Source: Siminovitchia fortis
GTDB lineage: Bacteria; Bacillota; Bacilli; Bacillales; Bacillaceae_C
DNA length: 64,000 bases
Direction: 5' to 3'
Assembly (NCBI RefSeq): GCF_003605365.2
Contig: NZ_QYTU02000003.1
Span: forward strand, 85,754-149,753
The notes under the pieces are model-generated. The model searched no databases. It was not told the origin of the DNA and saw nothing but the letters and a program-made list of their open reading frames with translations. Both the position numbers and the translations under genes were made by a program. Below, in pieces: positions 19,971-30,870 of the stretch. The stretch's first letter is position 1. Each line of letters begins with the position of its first letter.

Positions 19971-20005
19971 ATCATGAGCGCAAATGAATTGGGGGAGAGG
20001 AACAA

Positions 20006-23000
20006 ATGACGTCCAAGACGCATAATCCCGCCGAAAATAAAGAGCGTTTTCTGCTGTTGCTCCAGCAGATCGGTTTGACGGATGACCAATATATACAGTA
20101 TTTCGAATCCGGACGGATTGAAAAACTCGTTGTAGATAAAACAAATAAAAGGTGGCATTTTTATTTTTCATTGGAGCGCCTGCTCCCGTGCCGCGTTTAT
20201 ACAATATTTTCCCAAAAACTTCAACAAGCTTTTAGCCAGATTGCCCATGTAGATTTTACTGTATCTTACAATGATCATACTTTCAGCAAAGAGCTGGTCA
20301 TCGATTATTGGCGCGACTGTCTGAAAGAGATCGAGGGGATGTCCCCGATGCTTTTTGGCCTTTTGGACGGACAGCTTCCCGATGTCCATGGGAATAAGAT
20401 TATTGTCAAAGTCAGAAATGACATGGAGGCAAGGACGCTTCAGGAGAAATACGGAAAGACCGTTTCCGATATATATTTGAAATTCGGCTTTCCTTCTTTG
20501 ATGCTGTTGGCTGAAATCGATGATGAGGGACAATCCAATGAAGAGTATGAGAAATTTATGGAAGAAAAGCGGAAAGAGGACGAAGAGCGGGCACGCCAGG
20601 CACTGGCGGAAATGAAACGGATGGAAGCGGAGAAAGAGAATAGCAGCGGGGGTGAAGTGAGCGGCCCCTTGATGATCGGATATGCGATAAAAAACGATGA
20701 AGAGATCAAAAAGCTTGAAGAAATCCATGATGAAGAACGCAGAATTACAGTCGAAGGATATATTTTTTCAGCCGAAACAAGGGAACTTCGCAGCGGCCGG
20801 ACACTGTTGACTTTTAAAATGACAGATTATACCGATTCTATCTCCGTTAAAATGTTCTCAAAAGATCATGATGACGCTGCCCTGATGAATAAGCTGAAAA
20901 AAGGCATGTGGGCAAGAGTGCGCGGCAGCGTACAAAATGATACATTTGCCAGGGAACTTGTGATCATGGCCCAGGATATCAATGAAGTGAAGGCAAAGGA
21001 AAGAAAAGACCTTGCCGAAGGCAAAAAGCGGGTTGAGCTTCATTTGCATTCTCCGATGAGCCAGATGGATGCTGTCACTTCCATAAGCCGTTTTGTTTCC
21101 CAAGCAAAAAAATGGGGGCATACTGCCGTTGCACTTACGGATCATGCAGTTGTGCAATCATTTCCCGAAGCATACAGTGCAGGAAAGAAGAATGATATAA
21201 AAATCCTGTATGGCCTGGAGGCCAATCTGGTTGACGACGGTGTTCCGATTGCCTATAACAGTGCACACCGGCTTTTGGAAGATGATACATATATTGTGTT
21301 TGACGTAGAAACGACAGGCCTTTCGGCAATCTATGATAAAATCATAGAATTGGCTGCTGTAAAAATACGGGGGGGAGAAGAGGTCGGCCGTTTCGAAAGA
21401 TTCGCAAACCCGCATCACCCTCTGTCTGCCACAACGATTGAATTGACAGGCATAACGGATGACATGGTCGAAAATGCGCCGGAAATCGAGGAGGTCCTCC
21501 ATGATTTTCATAAATGGGCGGAGGATGGAATCCTCGTTGCTCACAATGCTTCATTCGATATAGGCTTTTTAAATGCCGGCAATCAGCGGGCAGGGTTACC
21601 GAAGGTGGAAAATCCCGTTATCGATACATTGGAACTTGCCAGGTTCCTGTACCCTGAATTCAAAAATCACCGCCTGAATACATTGGCCAAAAGGTTCGAT
21701 ATCGAGCTCGTCCAGCATCACAGGGCCATATATGACGCAGAGGCAACCGGTAAGATATTTTTGAAGCTGCTGGCTGACGCCAGGCAAAAAGATATTCTTT
21801 ACCACGATCAGCTGAATGATAATATGGGACAGGGAGATTCATATAAGCGGTCAAGGCCTTCCCATTGTACGTTGCTTGCACAAAATGATGCCGGATTGAA
21901 AAATCTTTATAAGCTTGTTTCATATTCCCATTTAAACTACTTTTATAGAGTTCCGCGCATCCCGCGCTCCTTATTGGAAAAATACAGGGAAGGCATCCTT
22001 GTCGGCTCCGGCTGCGATAAAGGGGAAGTTTTCGAAGCCATGATGCAAAAAGGACGCGCAGAAGCGGAGAAGGCGGCAGGCTTTTACGATTACCTTGAAA
22101 TCCATCCGAAACCAGTCTACGCACCGCTTATCGAAATGGAGCTTGTAAGGGATGATAGAGATCTCGAAGATATAATCAAAAATATTGTAAGTATGGGAGA
22201 AGCGCTCAACCTGCCTGTTGTCGCGACCGGAAATGTCCACTATCTGAACAAAGAGGACAAGGTCTACAGGGAAATATTGGTCAGGTCCCAAGGCGGGGCA
22301 AATCCGATGAACAGGTATAACCTGCCGGAGGTGCATTTCCGGACGACGGATGAAATGCTTGCTGAATTTTCTTTTCTGGGCGAAGAAAAGGCGTATGAAG
22401 TCGTCGTAACCAATTCGAACTTGATTGCGGACAAAATCGAAGATGTCAAACCGATCAAAGATGACCTGTATACGCCGAAAATTGACGGCGCGGATGAGGA
22501 AATCAGGTCGATGAGTTATGAAATGGCCAGGTCGATTTATGGCGAAGAGCTTCCGGAAATTGTGGAGGCAAGGCTTGAAAAGGAACTGGCAAGCATCATC
22601 GGCCATGGATTTGCCGTTATCTATCTCATTTCTCATAAACTTGTAAAAAAATCATTGGTGGACGGTTATTTGGTAGGCTCAAGGGGATCTGTCGGTTCAT
22701 CCCTGGTGGCCACCATGACAGAAATTACGGAAGTCAATCCGCTTCCGCCGCATTACGTCTGCCCGGAATGTAAGCACTCGGAATTCTTTGATGACGGATC
22801 GGTCGGTTCCGGATTTGACCTTCCGGATAAATCTTGCGAAAAATGCGGAGCAAAATATAAAAAAGACGGACACGACATACCGTTTGAAACGTTCCTTGGG
22901 TTTAAAGGGGACAAGGTACCGGATATCGATTTGAACTTCTCCGGCGATTATCAGCCGCATGCCCATAATTATACAAAGGAACTGTTCGGGGAAGACTATG

Positions 23001-24340
23001 TATATCGTGCGGGTACAATCGGAACAGTGGCAGAAAAAACAGCTTACGGCTATGTAAGGGGCTATGAGCAGGATAATAACTTAATGCTGCGGAATGCGGA
23101 AGTCGAAAGGCTCGTCCAAGGGTGTACCGGTGTAAAAAGAACAACGGGGCAGCACCCGGGAGGAATCATCGTTGTACCGTCGGATATGGAAATATTCGAT
23201 TTCTGCCCGATCCAGTACCCGGCTGATGATACCGGGTCCAATTGGAGAACGACACATTTTGATTTCCACTCCATTGACAGCAATCTATTAAAATTGGATA
23301 TTCTCGGTCACGATGATCCCACGGTGATCCGTCTGCTCCAAGAGCTCAGCGGCATAGACCCCAAGACCATTCCGATAGATGACCCGGAAGTAATGAAGAT
23401 TTTCAGTGGCACGGAGTCTCTGGGCGTGACTGAAGAGCAGATCATGTGTAAAACAGGAACGCTGGGAATACCGGAATTTGGCACTCGCTTTGTCAGGCAA
23501 ATGCTTGAAGATACGATGCCGACCACTTTTTCCGAGCTTGTTCAGATTTCAGGACTTTCACACGGCACAGACGTATGGCTCGGAAACGCACAGGAGCTCA
23601 TCCGATCCGGTACATGTACCCTTTCCGAAGTGATCGGGTGCCGGGATGATATTATGGTATACCTTATTTACCAAGGCCTCGAGCCGTCACTTGCTTTTAA
23701 AATCATGGAGTCGGTCAGGAAAGGGAAAGGGCTGACACCTGAGTGGGAAGAAGAAATGCGGAAATGCAATGTGCCGGAATGGTATATTGATTCATGTAAA
23801 AAAATCAAATATATGTTCCCGAAAGCCCATGCTACAGCGTATGTGTTGATGGCAGTGAGAATCGCCTATTTCAAAGTCCATCATCCGCTTCTTTATTATG
23901 CAGCATATTTTACTGTGAGAGCGGAAGATTTTGACCTTGAAGCAATGGTGCGCGGTTCGCAGGCAATCAGGTCCAAAATAGAAGAGATCAATGCCAAAGG
24001 GCTTGAGGCCACAGCGAAAGAAAAGAGCCTGCTGACGGTTTTGGAAATTGCCCTCGAAATGTGCGAACGAAAATTCAAATTCCAGCGGGTCGATCTTTAT
24101 CGGTCAAGCGCCTCGGAATTCATCATTGACGGGGATACGCTGATTCCGCCATTCAATGCAATTCCCGGACTGGGTACAAATGCTGCAATCAATATCGTAA
24201 AAGCGCGCGAAGAAGGTGAATTCCTTTCGAAGGAAGACCTTCAGAAACGGGGAAAAGTATCCAAGACAATTATTGAATACTTGGACCAGCAAGGTTGTCT
24301 GGAATCACTTCCTGAACAAAATCAGCTGTCCCTCTTTTAA
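20006..24340 (+). CDS. polC: DNA polymerase III PolC-type alpha subunit
   Basis: Main replicative polymerase of low-GC Gram-positives with built-in 3'-5' exonuclease. The 1444-residue protein (B. subtilis 1437) shows an OB fold around 235-330, a PHP domain starting ELHLHSPMS near 344 split by the exonuclease domain (FDVETTGL near 431), a zinc finger with two Cys pairs near 918-950 (CPEC...CEKC), and the catalytic [10 protein letters not shown] near 971. The C-terminus ends QLSLF, a sliding-clamp binding motif. ATG 20006 follows GGGGGAGAGG. Confidence 0.98.
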   Translation: MTSKTHNPAENKERFLLLLQQIGLTDDQYIQYFESGRIEKLVVDKTNKRWHFYFSLERLLPCRVYTIFSQKLQQAFSQIAHVDFTVSYNDHTFSKELVIDYWRDCLKEIEGMSPMLFGLLDGQLPDVHGNKIIVKVRNDMEARTLQEKYGKTVSDIYLKFGFPSLMLLAEIDDEGQSNEEYEKFMEEKRKEDEERARQALAEMKRMEAEKENSSGGEVSGPLMIGYAIKNDEEIKKLEEIHDEERRITVEGYIFSAETRELRSGRTLLTFKMTDYTDSISVKMFSKDHDDAALMNKLKKGMWARVRGSVQNDTFARELVIMAQDINEVKAKERKDLAEGKKRVELHLHSPMSQMDAVTSISRFVSQAKKWGHTAVALTDHAVVQSFPEAYSAGKKNDIKILYGLEANLVDDGVPIAYNSAHRLLEDDTYIVFDVETTGLSAIYDKIIELAAVKIRGGEEVGRFERFANPHHPLSATTIELTGITDDMVENAPEIEEVLHDFHKWAEDGILVAHNASFDIGFLNAGNQRAGLPKVENPVIDTLELARFLYPEFKNHRLNTLAKRFDIELVQHHRAIYDAEATGKIFLKLLADARQKDILYHDQLNDNMGQGDSYKRSRPSHCTLLAQNDAGLKNLYKLVSYSHLNYFYRVPRIPRSLLEKYREGILVGSGCDKGEVFEAMMQKGRAEAEKAAGFYDYLEIHPKPVYAPLIEMELVRDDRDLEDIIKNIVSMGEALNLPVVATGNVHYLNKEDKVYREILVRSQGGANPMNRYNLPEVHFRTTDEMLAEFSFLGEEKAYEVVVTNSNLIADKIEDVKPIKDDLYTPKIDGADEEIRSMSYEMARSIYGEELPEIVEARLEKELASIIGHGFAVIYLISHKLVKKSLVDGYLVGSRGSVGSSLVATMTEITEVNPLPPHYVCPECKHSEFFDDGSVGSGFDLPDKSCEKCGAKYKKDGHDIPFETFLGFKGDKVPDIDLNFSGDYQPHAHNYTKELFGEDYVYRAGTIGTVAEKTAYGYVRGYEQDNNLMLRNAEVERLVQGCTGVKRTTGQHPGGIIVVPSDMEIFDFCPIQYPADDTGSNWRTTHFDFHSIDSNLLKLDILGHDDPTVIRLLQELSGIDPKTIPIDDPEVMKIFSGTESLGVTEEQIMCKTGTLGIPEFGTRFVRQMLEDTMPTTFSELVQISGLSHGTDVWLGNAQELIRSGTCTLSEVIGCRDDIMVYLIYQGLEPSLAFKIMESVRKGKGLTPEWEEEMRKCNVPEWYIDSCKKIKYMFPKAHATAYVLMAVRIAYFKVHHPLLYYAAYFTVRAEDFDLEAMVRGSQAIRSKIEEINAKGLEATAKEKSLLTVLEIALEMCERKFKFQRVDLYRSSASEFIIDGDTLIPPFNAIPGLGTNAAINIVKAREEGEFLSKEDLQKRGKVSKTIIEYLDQQGCLESLPEQNQLSLF

Positions 24341-24377
24341 GATTTTTTGCAAGGACTGCCTGGTTTCAGCCGATTAT

Positions 24378-24406
24378 TTGCAAACAATACATGATTATGG
24401 TATATT
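24378..24406 (+). promoter_or_regulatory. Promoter of the rimP-nusA-infB operon
   Basis: TTGCAA 24378-24383, 17-bp spacer, TATATT 24401-24406, with extended TG at 24398-24399. It begins 38 bases after polC and would start RNA near 24413, giving a leader of about 290 nt before rimP. Confidence 0.65.
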
Positions 24407-24440
24407 TTTATTGGAAATACTATGAATAGACTCTGCGCAA

Positions 24441-24465
24441 AAAGAGTGGGTGCCCCCCACTCTTT
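24441..24465 (+). terminator. Leader hairpin with weak U-tract, possible NusA-responsive attenuator
   Basis: AAAGAGTGGG (24441-24450) pairs perfectly with CCCACTCTTT (24456-24465) around a 5-nt loop. Only TTT belongs to the stem end, followed by CGTATTGT, a poor U-tract. It lies about 30 nt inside the predicted operon RNA. In B. subtilis the nusA operon is autoregulated through a NusA-dependent terminator in its leader (literature as I recall it); that this hairpin does the same is inference. It could also end polC transcripts. Confidence 0.5.
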
Positions 24466-24526
24466 CGTATTGTAAGAAAAGAAATTAAAATTAGACTATG
24501 TTTTCACTTAAATTGGTAAGTGTTTA

Positions 24527-24649
24527 GTCTAGCTTCAGGCGCCATCGGCTCGAGGACACAAGTCAAATTGCTGTGGTGGCTGTGGAACTGCCTCCTCGCA
24601 ATTCGCCTTGTGCTTTTCGCCGATGAACAGGCGCCTTGCACTTTTCTTA
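24527..24649 (-). repeat. Palindromic intergenic repeat, variant inner module
   Basis: Outer ends GTCTAGCTTCAGGCGCC ... CAGGCGCCTTGCACTTTTCTT match the family. The interior (AAATTGCTGTGGTGGC ... CCTCGCAATT) is a different hairpin from the other copies. It lies inside the predicted rimP leader. Confidence 0.75.
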
Positions 24650-24704
24650 TTTGCAGATAAATATACGCAAAAACAAATAGAAACTCTATATTATGGAGGT
24701 TTTT

Positions 24705-25172
24705 ATGAGTAAAGTAACAGACATGGTTGAGGAACTGGCGGCTCCGATTCTGGAAGAAATGCAGCTTGAACTGGTTGATATCGAATATGTCAAAGAAGGG
24801 AAAAATTGGTTTCTCCGCCTCTTCATTGATAAGGAGAACGGTGTGGACATAGAGGAATGCGGCCTTGTCAGCGAAAAGCTTGGCGAAAAGCTCGATGAAT
24901 TGGATCCCATACCTCACAATTACTTCCTGGAAGTATCGTCTCCAGGGGCAGAAAGGCCTTTGAAAAAGGCGGAAGATTTTATGAAAGCTGTTGGAAAACA
25001 GGTGAATGTTAAAACATATGAACCAATTGATGGAGAAAAAGAATTTGAAGGCAAACTGACTGAATTTAATGGCGAAGCTTTAAAGATCGACGTCAACATA
25101 AAAACCCGGACGAAAACATACGAAATTCCATTTGAAAAAGTGGCAAAAGCCCGTTTAGCCGTCGTTTTTTAA
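24705..25172 (+). CDS. rimP: Ribosome maturation factor RimP (YlxS)
   Basis: Helps assemble the 30S subunit head. The 155-residue protein shows [19 protein letters not shown] and [10 protein letters not shown], with a C-terminal SH3-like domain. ATG 24705 follows TGGAGGT; the in-frame ATG at 24693 is part of that ribosome site. First gene of the nusA operon. Confidence 0.96.
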   Translation: MSKVTDMVEELAAPILEEMQLELVDIEYVKEGKNWFLRLFIDKENGVDIEECGLVSEKLGEKLDELDPIPHNYFLEVSSPGAERPLKKAEDFMKAVGKQVNVKTYEPIDGEKEFEGKLTEFNGEALKIDVNIKTRTKTYEIPFEKVAKARLAVVF

Positions 25173-25208
25173 ACAGCCGAACAAAAGTGAAAAGGGGAGA
25201 ACATGTTC

Positions 25209-26333
25209 ATGAGCTCAGAACTAATGGATGCTCTAGTTGTTTTGGAAAAAGAAAAAGGAATTTCCCGGGAAGTCCTGATTGAGGCCATCGAAGCTGCCTT
25301 GGTTTCCGCTTATAAAAGAAACTTTAACCAGGCGCAGAATGTACGCGTCGACATGAACTTGGAAACAGGTACAATGAGGGTTTTTGCCAGAAAAGAAGTG
25401 GTCGATGAAGTATTTGATTCCAGGCTTGAAATCTCTCTGGATGAAGCCAGAAGCATTAATCCATCTTATGAGCCGGGCGATATGGTGGAGCTTGAAGTGA
25501 CACCGAAGGAATTTGGCAGAATTGCAGCCCAGACAGCCAAACAGGTTGTCACACAGCGCGTGCGGGAAGCGGAACGGGGGATTATCTATTCCGAATTTGT
25601 GGATCGCGAGGATGATATCATGACAGGTATTGTTCAGCGCCAGGATCCCCGTTTCATATATGTAAGCCTTGGAAAAATCGAAGCGCTGCTTCCGCAAAGC
25701 GAGCAAATGTCCAATGAAACGTATAAGCCTCACGACCGGATCAAAGTCTATTTGACAAAAGTGGAAAAGACAACGAAAGGCCCGCAGATCTTTGTTTCAA
25801 GGACGCATCCGGGACTGCTCAAGCGCCTGTTTGAAATCGAAGTGCCGGAAATATACGATGGGACTGTTGAAATAAAGTCGGTTGCAAGGGAAGCGGGGGA
25901 CCGTTCAAAGATCTCCGTGGCGACAGACTATGATGATATTGATCCTGTAGGCGCATGTGTCGGCCCTAAAGGATCGAGGGTCCAGGCCATTGTTGATGAA
26001 TTGAAAGGTGAAAAGATTGACATTGTTGAATGGTCTTCGGATCCAGTCGAATTTGTGGCAAATGCATTAAGCCCCTCAAAGGTGCTGGATGTCATTGTGG
26101 ACGATGAGGACAAAGCGACGACAGTGATTGTTCCGGATTATCAGCTTTCGCTTGCTATCGGAAAACGCGGACAAAACGCCCGCCTTGCCGCGAAATTGAC
26201 AGGATGGAAAATAGACATCAAGAGTGAAACGGACGCCCGTGAATCCGGAATTTATCCAAGAGAAGAAGTCCTTGATTTTGAGGAAGAAGAATTGGACGAA
26301 TCATTCGATTTGGTGGACGAAGAAATCGAATAG
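25209..26333 (+). CDS. nusA: Transcription elongation and termination factor NusA
   Basis: Binds RNA polymerase and stimulates pausing and termination. N-terminal polymerase-binding domain, S1 domain (about 135-200), and KH1/KH2 ([21 protein letters not shown]). It lacks the C-terminal acidic repeats of proteobacterial NusA, as is usual in Bacillus. ATG 25209 ([13 protein letters not shown]) is preferred over ATG 25203 because GGGGAGA at 25194-25200 is better spaced and the family starts there. Length 374. Confidence 0.96.
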   Translation: MSSELMDALVVLEKEKGISREVLIEAIEAALVSAYKRNFNQAQNVRVDMNLETGTMRVFARKEVVDEVFDSRLEISLDEARSINPSYEPGDMVELEVTPKEFGRIAAQTAKQVVTQRVREAERGIIYSEFVDREDDIMTGIVQRQDPRFIYVSLGKIEALLPQSEQMSNETYKPHDRIKVYLTKVEKTTKGPQIFVSRTHPGLLKRLFEIEVPEIYDGTVEIKSVAREAGDRSKISVATDYDDIDPVGACVGPKGSRVQAIVDELKGEKIDIVEWSSDPVEFVANALSPSKVLDVIVDDEDKATTVIVPDYQLSLAIGKRGQNARLAAKLTGWKIDIKSETDARESGIYPREEVLDFEEEELDESFDLVDEEIE

Positions 26334-26344
26334 GGGTGAGGAAG

Positions 26345-26620
26345 ATGGCAAAGCAAAGAAAAATACCTATGAGAAAATGTGTTGCTACTGGAGAGATGAA
26401 GCCAAAAAAAGAGATGATCCGGATTGTCCGCTCCAAGGAAGGGGAGGTTTCCGTAGATTTGACCGGCAAAAAATCCGGACGGGGTGCTTATCTTTCCAAA
26501 GATAAAGACGTCATTTTGACGGCCAAAAGTAAAAAAGTGCTTGCCAGCCATCTGCAGGCAGAAATAAAAGATGAAATATATGATGAGCTGCTATCCCTGG
26601 TTGATGGTGACAATAAATGA
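26345..26620 (+). CDS. rnpM: RNase P modulator RnpM (YlxR)
   Basis: Small basic RNA-binding protein of the YlxR family; recent work names it RnpM and reports binding to RNase P RNA (established by others, not visible here). The 91-residue protein has the family motif RKCVATGEMKPKKEMIRIVR and GRGAYLS. ATG 26345 follows GGGGTGAGG; a GTG at 26336 is inside that site. Overlaps rulQ (ATGA). Confidence 0.93.
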   Translation: MAKQRKIPMRKCVATGEMKPKKEMIRIVRSKEGEVSVDLTGKKSGRGAYLSKDKDVILTAKSKKVLASHLQAEIKDEIYDELLSLVDGDNK

Positions 26621-26922
26621 AAAATGAAAAGTGGATGTCATTGCTTGGCTTGGCCAACCGGGCGCGCAAGGCGGTTTCCGGCGAGGAATTGGTCATCAAA
26701 GAAATCAGAAGCGGCAGGGCAAAGCTGGTGATACTGGCCAAAGATGCCTCCAATAATACATCCAAAAAAGTTCAGGATAAATGCCGGTATTATGATGTTC
26801 CTGTCGTCTTTGCGGAGACGAGGGAAATGCTCGGCCAGGCAATCGGCAAAGATGCAAGAGTTGCGGTTGCTGTTGTTGAGGCCGGATTTGCGAAAAAGTT
26901 GGCAACATTGTTTTATGATTAA
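26617..26922 (+). CDS. rulQ: L7Ae-family kink-turn RNA-binding protein (YlxQ)
   Basis: 101-residue protein of the L7Ae/L30e/S12e family ([29 protein letters not shown]). It lies between rnpM and infB as in other Bacillaceae. Called RulQ/YlxQ; binds kink-turn type RNA in B. subtilis, exact role unclear. ATG 26617 overlaps the upstream stop. Confidence 0.92.
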   Translation: MKNEKWMSLLGLANRARKAVSGEELVIKEIRSGRAKLVILAKDASNNTSKKVQDKCRYYDVPVVFAETREMLGQAIGKDARVAVAVVEAGFAKKLATLFYD

Positions 26923-26938
26923 ACCCGGGGGTGAACAT

Positions 26939-29269
26939 ATGAGTAAAATGAGAGTATATGAATATGCAAAAAAACATAATACTTCCAGCAAGGAAGTGAT
27001 AGAAAAGCTGAAAAGCATGAATATAGAAGTTACTAACCATATGTCGGCTATTGACGGCCAGGCAATCGGAAAACTGGATTCTGTTTTTAACAGAAACAGC
27101 GGTGGAAAAGGAGGCTCCCAGAGAAGAGTGCAGCAAAGACAAAGCGGACAGCAGGGACGGCCACAGCCCAGAGCGGGACAGAGCGGAGGGCAGCAGGGAC
27201 GTCCGCAGTCCAGAGCGGGACAAAGCGGAGAACAGCAGGGACGTCCGCAATCCAGAGCGGGACAGAGTGGAGAACAGCGGGGCGACCGGCGCAAGAGCGG
27301 ATCGGAACAGCAGCAAAACAGGCAACAGGGAGATCAGGGCCAAAGGAACGGCCGCAATCATAAAAAAAACGACGGCGGGCATCATAAGCCCAATTCGAAA
27401 GGAAATCAGCGGGGAGGAAATAAGGGGCCGGGCCGCAACCGCAAGCAGAATCAAAACCGTCAGCGCCAGAAACAGCAGCAGCACCAGCCTGCACCGCCAA
27501 AGCAAAAAGAATTGCCGAAAAAAATCACTTTTACCGAATCTTTGACTGTAGCTGAACTTGCCAAGAAGATTCACAGGGAACCTTCCGAAATCATTAAAAA
27601 GCTCTTTATGCTTGGTGTTATTGCAACGATCAACCAGGAATTGGATAAGGATGCCATTGAGCTTATCTGTGCTGAATATGGTGTAGAGGTTGAAGAAGAG
27701 ATTCAAATCGATAAGACCGACCTTGAAGTGTATTTCGAAGAGGGGAACAATGGGGCGGATCTGGTGGAAAGACCAGCTGTTGTTACAATTATGGGACATG
27801 TTGACCATGGTAAAACGACACTCCTTGATTCATTGAGAAACACAAAGGTCACAGCGGGAGAAGCCGGCGGAATCACGCAGCATATCGGGGCTTATCAGAT
27901 TGAAGCAAACGGTAAAAAAATTACATTCCTGGATACTCCGGGACACGCCGCGTTTACAACAATGCGGGCAAGGGGAGCCAAAGTAACGGATATTACGATT
28001 TTGGTCGTAGCAGCCGACGACGGGGTCATGCCGCAAACAATAGAGGCGATCAACCATGCAAAAGCAGCTGAAGTGCCAATCATCGTGGCTGTCAACAAGA
28101 TCGATAAGCCGACAGCGAACCCTGATCGTGTGATGCAGGAATTGACAGAACACGGACTTGTCCCGGAAGACTGGGGCGGGGACACTATTTTTGTGCCAAT
28201 TTCCGCTCTTCAAGGGGAAGGCATAGACAGCTTGCTCGAAATGGTCCTTCTTGTAAGTGAAGTGGAAGAACTCAAAGCAAATCCGAAAAGGACTGCATTG
28301 GGAACGGTCATTGAAGCCCAGCTTGATAAAGGACGCGGTCCGGTCGCAACATTGCTTGTCCAGGACGGCACCTTGAATGTGGGAGATCCGATCGTTGCCG
28401 GCAACACATTCGGCCGTGTCCGTGCCATGGTGAATGATATCGGACGGCGTGTCAAAGAAGCGGCGCCTTCAACCCCGGTTGAAATTACAGGCCTGAGCGA
28501 TGTGCCTCAGGCAGGGGACCGTTTTGTCGTATTCCAAGATGAAAAGACGGCCCGCCAAGTCGGGGAATCACGTGCCCAACAGGCGCTGCAAGCCCAAAGA
28601 AACGAAAGCTCCCGTGTAAGCCTGGATACGCTTTTTGAGCAGATGAAACAGGGTGAAATGAAAGAGCTCAATGTAATCATTAAAGCGGATGTCCAAGGTT
28701 CTGCGGAGGCACTTGCCGCATCATTGAGGAAAATCGATGTGGATGGCGTCAACATCAAGATTATCCACGCAGGCGTCGGAGCCATCAATGAATCGGATAT
28801 CACGCTGGCGGCAGCTTCCAATGCGATTGTCATCGGCTTTAATGTCCGTCCTGATGTGAACGCCAAACGGGCTGCGGATTCGGAAGGTGTGGATATCCGG
28901 CTTCACCGCATCATTTACAAGGCGATCGAAGAGATCGAAGCGGCTATGAAAGGCATGCTGGATCCTGAATACGAAGAAAAAGTCATCGGCCAGGCTGAAG
29001 TCCGGCAAACCTTCAAGGTATCCAGAATTGGAACGATTGCCGGTTCTTATGTAACGGATGGAAAAATTACCCGTGACAGTGGCGTTCGCCTGATCAGAGA
29101 TGGGATTGTCATCTATGAGGGTGAAATCGACGATTTAAAACGGTTCAAGGATGACGTTAAAGAAGTGAGCCAGGGATACGAATGCGGCATCACGATCAAA
29201 AATTTCAATGACGTAAAGGAAGGGGACGTCATCGAAGCCTTCTTGATGCAAGAGGTTGAGCGTGCTTGA
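26939..29269 (+). CDS. infB: Translation initiation factor IF-2
   Basis: GTPase that brings initiator tRNA to the 30S subunit. ATG 26939 ([14 protein letters not shown]) follows GGGGGTG. The 776-residue protein has an IF2-N domain at the start, a long Gln/Arg/Gly-rich linker (about 52-195), a second IF2-N domain ([20 protein letters not shown]), the G domain with GHVDHGKT at 286-293 and NKID, and domains II-IV. Residues 70-111 are three tandem copies of a 14-residue unit. Somewhat longer than B. subtilis IF-2 (716), the extra length being in the linker. Confidence 0.97.
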   Translation: MSKMRVYEYAKKHNTSSKEVIEKLKSMNIEVTNHMSAIDGQAIGKLDSVFNRNSGGKGGSQRRVQQRQSGQQGRPQPRAGQSGGQQGRPQSRAGQSGEQQGRPQSRAGQSGEQRGDRRKSGSEQQQNRQQGDQGQRNGRNHKKNDGGHHKPNSKGNQRGGNKGPGRNRKQNQNRQRQKQQQHQPAPPKQKELPKKITFTESLTVAELAKKIHREPSEIIKKLFMLGVIATINQELDKDAIELICAEYGVEVEEEIQIDKTDLEVYFEEGNNGADLVERPAVVTIMGHVDHGKTTLLDSLRNTKVTAGEAGGITQHIGAYQIEANGKKITFLDTPGHAAFTTMRARGAKVTDITILVVAADDGVMPQTIEAINHAKAAEVPIIVAVNKIDKPTANPDRVMQELTEHGLVPEDWGGDTIFVPISALQGEGIDSLLEMVLLVSEVEELKANPKRTALGTVIEAQLDKGRGPVATLLVQDGTLNVGDPIVAGNTFGRVRAMVNDIGRRVKEAAPSTPVEITGLSDVPQAGDRFVVFQDEKTARQVGESRAQQALQAQRNESSRVSLDTLFEQMKQGEMKELNVIIKADVQGSAEALAASLRKIDVDGVNIKIIHAGVGAINESDITLAAASNAIVIGFNVRPDVNAKRAADSEGVDIRLHRIIYKAIEEIEAAMKGMLDPEYEEKVIGQAEVRQTFKVSRIGTIAGSYVTDGKITRDSGVRLIRDGIVIYEGEIDDLKRFKDDVKEVSQGYECGITIKNFNDVKEGDVIEAFLMQEVERA
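27146..27271 (+). repeat. Three tandem 42-bp units inside infB
   Basis: Three in-frame copies encode 14-residue units of the form [16 protein letters not shown]. The copies differ by few bases, so the expansion is recent. It lies in the disordered linker and keeps the frame. Confidence 0.85.
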
Positions 29270-29547
29270 TCGGTTTTGCTGAATGTGAATTCCGGATATA
29301 TAATGCCCGATCTCTAAAAGATAAACGCTCAGTAGTAAAGCGGATCCTGACAAGGACAAAGCAAAAATATAATGTCTCCATTGCCGAGGTTGGGCATCAG
29401 GACATTTGGCAGCGTGCAGGCATCGCCATCGCCACTGTTGCATCAGCGAGGAAAAGAGCTGAACGTGAACTGGAAGCGGCAATTGAATTCCTGGATTCGT
29501 TCCCTGAATGGGAACGAATCGGGGCAACCCATTTTGAGTGGCTGTAA
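29266..29547 (+). CDS. ylxP: YlxP family protein (DUF503)
   Basis: 93-residue conserved protein encoded between infB and rbfA in Bacillaceae. It begins [27 protein letters not shown] and ends GATHFEWL, matching the family. TTG start at 29266 overlaps the infB stop. Precise function unknown; context suggests a role near ribosome biogenesis. Confidence 0.9.
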   Translation: MIGFAECEFRIYNARSLKDKRSVVKRILTRTKQKYNVSIAEVGHQDIWQRAGIAIATVASARKRAERELEAAIEFLDSFPEWERIGATHFEWL

Positions 29548-29562
29548 TGTGAGGTGTTATAC

Positions 29563-29904
29563 ATGAGTTTACGAGCCCATCGCGTCGGTGAACAAATGAA
29601 AAAAGAACTGGGTGAGATCATTTCCCGGAAGATCAAAGATCCAAGAGTCGGCTTTGTCACTGTTACCGACGTGGAAGTGACAGGGGACCTTCAACAGGCT
29701 ACAGTCTATATTTCAGTTCTTGGCAGTGACCAGGAGAAAGAAGATACACTGAAAGGCCTGACGAAGGCAACCGGGTTTATCCGGTCGGAGATCGGCCATA
29801 GGATCAGACTGCGAAAAACACCGGAAATCACTTTTGAATTTGACGAATCAATCGAGTATGGAAACAAGATTGAGAAACTGTTAAAAGATATTAATGAAGA
29901 TTAG
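29563..29904 (+). CDS. rbfA: Ribosome-binding factor A
   Basis: KH-fold protein acting in late 30S maturation. The 113-residue product begins [16 protein letters not shown] and contains [21 protein letters not shown] 29563 follows GTGAGGTG; a GTG at 29554 is inside that site. A strong hairpin begins in its stop codon. Confidence 0.96.
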   Translation: MSLRAHRVGEQMKKELGEIISRKIKDPRVGFVTVTDVEVTGDLQQATVYISVLGSDQEKEDTLKGLTKATGFIRSEIGHRIRLRKTPEITFEFDESIEYGNKIEKLLKDINED

Positions 29905-29931
29905 GATAGACAAACATGTCTATCCTTTTTT
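29903..29931 (+). terminator. Terminator-like hairpin between rbfA and truB
   Basis: AGGATAGACA pairs perfectly with TGTCTATCCT (10 bp, 4-nt loop AACA), followed by a run of six T. The stem starts within the rbfA stop codon. It should cut transcription inside the nusA-infB-ribC operon. Confidence 0.8.
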
Positions 29932-29949
29932 CAAGAGGAGGAGGAGCCT

Positions 29950-30855
29950 GTGGAAGGGATTCTGCCATTGTGGAAGCCAAAAGGATTGACATCCCATGAC
30001 TGTGTTTATAAGATCAGGAAGCTTTTGGGAATGAAAAAGGTCGGGCATACAGGCACCCTTGATCCCGATGTGACAGGTGTATTGCCGATCTGTCTCGGCA
30101 GGGCCACCAAAATAGCTGAGTATATAACGGATGCAGGCAAAGAGTATGAGGGCGAAATTACCATCGGTTTTTCAACAACAACGGAAGATGCTGCCGGCGA
30201 AATAGTAGAAGAAAAGCCGGTTCAGGAAAAAATTGCGATCGAAGAGATTGAAAGCGTCCTGAAATCTTTAACCGGTGAAATTCAGCAAACCCCTCCGATG
30301 TATTCTGCTGTAAAGGTCAAAGGCAAACGCCTTTATGAATATGCCCGAGCAGGCATTACGGTAGAACGTCCCGTCCGGACAGTGAAGATATACCGTTTGA
30401 AGCTGTTGGAGGACACGATATCGTTACGTGACGGACTTTTCTCTTTTCGATTTTCCGTCCATTGCAGCAAAGGCACCTATATTCGGACGCTCGCTGTCAT
30501 GATAGGGGAAAAATTCGGATATCCAGCCCACATGTCAGAGCTTATCCGGACAGCATCCGCTTCATTTAAGAAGGAGGATTGTGTCACATTTGACGAGCTG
30601 AATTCCCTTCTAAGCCAAGGAAAAGTCCAGGAAGCCATTTTTCCGCTCGAGACGGGGCTGTTACATTTGCCCTCCATGGAAATTAGTGATAAATTAGCGG
30701 TAAAAGTGAAAAATGGCGCTGTTTTGGACAGGCCTGGCCAATGGACAGACGAAGAGACAGTCCTCTTATATAAAGGAAGGGCCTGGGCCATTTATCAATC
30801 CCATCCGCAAAAAGCCGGGCTGATCAAGCCGGTGAAAGTGCTAAGAAACGAATGA
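29950..30855 (+). CDS. truB: tRNA pseudouridine-55 synthase TruB
   Basis: Makes pseudouridine 55 in the tRNA T-loop. Catalytic Asp38 lies in GHTGTLDPDVTG. The 301-residue length is normal. GTG 29950 follows AAGAGGAGGAGG; a terminator-like hairpin sits just upstream, yet no separate promoter is evident. Confidence 0.96.
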   Translation: MEGILPLWKPKGLTSHDCVYKIRKLLGMKKVGHTGTLDPDVTGVLPICLGRATKIAEYITDAGKEYEGEITIGFSTTTEDAAGEIVEEKPVQEKIAIEEIESVLKSLTGEIQQTPPMYSAVKVKGKRLYEYARAGITVERPVRTVKIYRLKLLEDTISLRDGLFSFRFSVHCSKGTYIRTLAVMIGEKFGYPAHMSELIRTASASFKKEDCVTFDELNSLLSQGKVQEAIFPLETGLLHLPSMEISDKLAVKVKNGAVLDRPGQWTDEETVLLYKGRAWAIYQSHPQKAGLIKPVKVLRNE

Positions 30856-30870
30856 AACAGGTGACATATA

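Noticed and set aside
20168..22636. Minus-strand open frames of 186 and 221 codons opposite polC
   Set aside because: They overlap essential, fully matched polC coding sequence and resemble no protein family.
27146..27271. CRISPR-like spaced repeat
   Set aside because: Units are directly tandem, in frame and code for part of IF-2; no spacers.
26705..27808. Long minus-strand open frame of 367 codons opposite infB
   Set aside because: It mirrors the repetitive Gln/Arg/Gly-rich linker of infB; composition is low complexity, no ribosome site, no family resemblance. Frame openness follows from the biased codons of infB.
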